7,994 nt of DNA from contig JAFXRX010000139.1 in the NCBI GenBank assembly GCA_017526045.1, forward strand, positions 1 through 7,994, written 5' to 3'. The notes beneath the pieces were generated by a model that was not told where the DNA came from, made no database searches, and worked only from the letters and a program-made list of their open reading frames with translations. The stretch comes from Opitutales bacterium (lineage in GTDB: Bacteria > Verrucomicrobiota > Verrucomicrobiia > Opitutales > Intestinicryptomonadaceae). Shown here piece by piece: positions 6,529 through 7,994 of this stretch. Position 1 is the first letter of the stretch. Every line of letters starts with the position of its first letter. The translations under genes were made by a program, and so were the position numbers.

Positions 6529-6565
6529 AAAAGCCGCGGAACTAAAAAAGCTCCGCGGCTTTTTT
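6529..6565. terminator. Bidirectional intrinsic terminator between GH130 and Sel1 genes
   Basis: A perfect 12-bp stem AAAAGCCGCGGA (6529-6540) and TCCGCGGCTTTT (6552-6563) encloses an 11-nt loop and runs into six T residues (6560-6565) on the plus strand. The A run on the other side gives a T run for the minus strand. It lies 59 nt after the GH130 stop and 18 nt beyond the Sel1 stop, so it can serve both convergent genes. Confidence 0.9.
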
Positions 6566-6583
6566 GGCGAGCAAAGCGCGAAT

Positions 6584-7648
6584 TTACTTTTTCTGCGCCT
6601 CGGGCTTTTTTTCGGCCGCGGGGGCTTTCGCCGCCCCGATATTGTCGTACGTCCTAAAAACCGGGGAGACGTCGACAAATTTTCTTTGCGGGATTTTCGG
6701 CTTTACCTTCGGCTCGGGCGATTTATCCGTGCGGATGCCAATTTCCAAAGTCAGGTCTTCGACGGCGCGGGCGGAATCTTTGTCGCCCTGGGCGGCGGAA
6801 GCCTGAAAGAGCACAAGCGCGGTGTTTTTATCCTGCTCGACGCCGCTGCCGTAATAATAGGCAAAGCCCAAGAGCCGCTGCGCGTCGGGGTCGCCCTCCT
6901 CGGAGGCGGCGGTCCAAATGCTCGCCGCGGTTGCGGGGTTCTTTTCGACGCCCTCGCCGGTGTAGTAGCAAAGCCCAAGCATTGTTTTTGCGGGCAGGAA
7001 GTTTTCAAGAGCCGCGCGCTTCCAAAGCTCGAACGCGAACTTGTGGTCCTGCTTTACGCCCTCGCCGCGCGAGTAGCAAAAGGCGAGGTTGTAAACGGCG
7101 CGGATGTTGTTCTGGCGGGCGGATTTCTGCCACCAGTAGGCGGCGCGCTCCGCGTCTTTAAAGACGCCGTTGCCGCCGCTTGCATAGCACATGCCGAGGA
7201 AATACTGCGCCTGGGCGTTGCCAGCCCTCGCGGCAGCCTCCCAATATTCGACGGCCTTGTGGCGGTTGCGCTTCATGACGCCGCCCTCGTAATACAATTC
7301 GCCAAGCCTGCAAAGAGCCTCGGGGTGCTTGCGCCGCGCCGCCTCGAACCACCAATAGGCGGCGGTGCGCATGTCCTTTGCGACAATTTCTCCCTCGGCG
7401 TAAAAGTCGCCGACTTTGTTCTGCGCGTCGGGGTCTCCCCTGCCGGCGAGCTCCATATTCTTTTCGAACTCCGCGACTTTTTCGCGCTTCTGCTCCGAAG
7501 CCTGTATGGCCTTTTTCAGGACGGCGTCGGCGAGAGCCTGCGGGGCGAGCGGCTTGCCCTCGGCGTCCAGGAGCTCCGCGTCGCCGTCTATTTGCGCGAG
7601 CGCAAGCGCGGGCAGAACGGACAATATAAAGAGTGTCAATTTTTTCAT
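6584..7648 (-). CDS. Secreted Sel1-like repeat protein, function unknown
   Basis: The 354-residue product begins with a signal peptide (MKKLTLFILSVLPALALA, likely cut after residue 18), then a short charged helix (about 35-70). Six Sel1-like repeats of about 36 residues follow, at roughly 73-108, 109-144, 145-182, 183-218, 219-254 and 255-290. Each has the pattern A-x-x-x-LG-x-x-Y-x-x-G-x-G-V-x-x-(D/N)-x-x-x-A-x-x-(W/L)-(W/F)-x-x-AA; examples are GLCYYTGEGVEKN and NLAFCYSRGEGVKQD. The last 45 residues are Pro/Lys/Ala-rich and probably disordered. Sel1 arrays bind proteins; the partner is unknown, and a periplasmic or exported site is inferred from the signal peptide. The gene follows the NYN-domain gene after a 5-nt gap, so the two are probably co-transcribed. 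Its ribosome site is weak (GAG 5 nt before ATG). Repeat class is sure, role unknown. Confidence 0.87.
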   Translation of the reverse strand: MKKLTLFILSVLPALALAQIDGDAELLDAEGKPLAPQALADAVLKKAIQASEQKREKVAEFEKNMELAGRGDPDAQNKVGDFYAEGEIVAKDMRTAAYWWFEAARRKHPEALCRLGELYYEGGVMKRNRHKAVEYWEAAARAGNAQAQYFLGMCYASGGNGVFKDAERAAYWWQKSARQNNIRAVYNLAFCYSRGEGVKQDHKFAFELWKRAALENFLPAKTMLGLCYYTGEGVEKNPATAASIWTAASEEGDPDAQRLLGFAYYYGSGVEQDKNTALVLFQASAAQGDKDSARAVEDLTLEIGIRTDKSPEPKVKPKIPQRKFVDVSPVFRTYDNIGAAKAPAAEKKPEAQKK

Positions 7649-7653
7649 TTGCT

Positions 7654-7994
7654 CTATTTTGTAGATTTTTTATTTCGATTAGGCAAGCCTTTGGTTTGCC
7701 GCTTTGGTTTTTGCAAATCAAGCATTTTGTCTATGCCGCAAAAGGGGCTCGTGGCCTCGCGCCACTTCGCCGCGGTTTTCGATTTGAGCTCGCCCGCCCT
7801 GCCCGAGAGCATTTTTGCCGCGCTTTCCGCCCAGCCGAAGAGCTGGAAGCTCGTTATGCTTTCCACCTTGAAGCCCATGGCGGTCAGCCTTATCAAATTG
7901 TCGCGGCTTGCAACAGTTATAAGGCGCGGATTTTTCGAAGTCGCGCACATCTGCTCGATAAGCTCGTCGGCAGTCATCGAAGACGGGGTGTAGA
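7654..7994 (-). CDS. NYN-domain (YacP-like) putative RNA-binding nuclease, C-terminal fragment
   Basis: The minus frame is open from the right edge to TAG at 7656-7654, giving 112 residues; the N-terminus lies outside the window. It reads YTPSSMTADELIEQM, then RLITVASRDNLIRLTAMGF and SFQLFGWAESA. This matches the latter half of the YacP-like NYN fold (PF05991), where T-x-x-x-x-x-AD-x-x-I is followed by a strand V-A-T/S-x-D and a G-A/F turn before the last helix. The Asp residues of TADE and SRDN are placed like the acidic residues of this PIN-related nuclease fold. Known relatives include Bacillus YacP/Rae1, a ribosome-associated mRNA endonuclease. The tail from about residue 90 is strongly basic (KPKRQTKG, NRNKKSTK) and could contact RNA. 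The ATG at 7977 is internal to the conserved domain and is not the likely start. It lies 5 nt before the Sel1 gene. Assignment rests on half the domain, so it is probable rather than certain. Confidence 0.65.
   Translation of the reverse strand, partial: YTPSSMTADELIEQMCATSKNPRLITVASRDNLIRLTAMGFKVESITSFQLFGWAESAAKMLSGRAGELKSKTAAKWREATSPFCGIDKMLDLQKPKRQTKGLPNRNKKSTK

Noticed and set aside
6686..7993. 435-codon open frame on the plus strand opposite the Sel1 and NYN genes
   Set aside because: It is antisense to two genes with clear domains. The frame stays open because of GC-rich third positions and the repeat structure of the Sel1 gene, and its product matches no family I recognise.

Overview
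The window holds five protein genes or gene fragments, and no rRNA, tRNA, CRISPR array, transposase or phage gene was seen. The organism is a Gram-negative (diderm) bacterium: the left-edge gene encodes a probable outer-membrane beta-barrel, and three products start with Sec signal peptides or an N-terminal membrane anchor. Coding DNA is moderately GC-rich while the intergenic DNA is very A/T-rich. The mix of a beta-barrel-porin-2-like protein, TPR and Sel1 repeat proteins and a secreted GH130 enzyme would suit a host- or gut-associated member of the Verrucomicrobiota (Opitutae-like) or a nearby PVC lineage. That placement is inference, not proof.

Layout: 1-848 (minus) is the N-terminal part of an outer-membrane beta-barrel protein whose 3' end lies outside the window. 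849-1083 is an A/T-rich divergent control region with candidate promoters pointing both ways. 1084-2799 (plus) is a membrane-anchored TPR protein. 2800-3449 has no convincing gene but is rich in structure: a cluster of compact hairpins (2921-3090), A/T-tract hairpins (3225-3274) and a strong terminator-like hairpin (3364-3417). 3450-5015 (minus) is IMP dehydrogenase, guaB. 5016-5149 is a second divergent control region. 5150-6469 (plus) is a secreted GH130 enzyme whose visible residues match the beta-1,2-mannosidase (hydrolase) branch better than the phosphorylase branch. 6529-6565 is a bidirectional terminator between convergent genes. 6584-7648 (minus) is a secreted Sel1-repeat protein, and 7654-7994 (minus) is the C-terminal part of a YacP-like NYN-domain protein, cut by the right edge.

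The genes look like ordinary chromosome rather than one system. guaB makes XMP for guanine nucleotides. The GH130 enzyme would act on mannosides outside the cytoplasm. The Sel1 and NYN genes are only 5 nt apart and probably share a transcript. I found no complete new defence, mobile or biosynthetic system. The points most worth a second look are the hairpin array at 2921-3090, the replaced cofactor-site motif in guaB, and a hairpin that could mask the guaB ribosome binding site.
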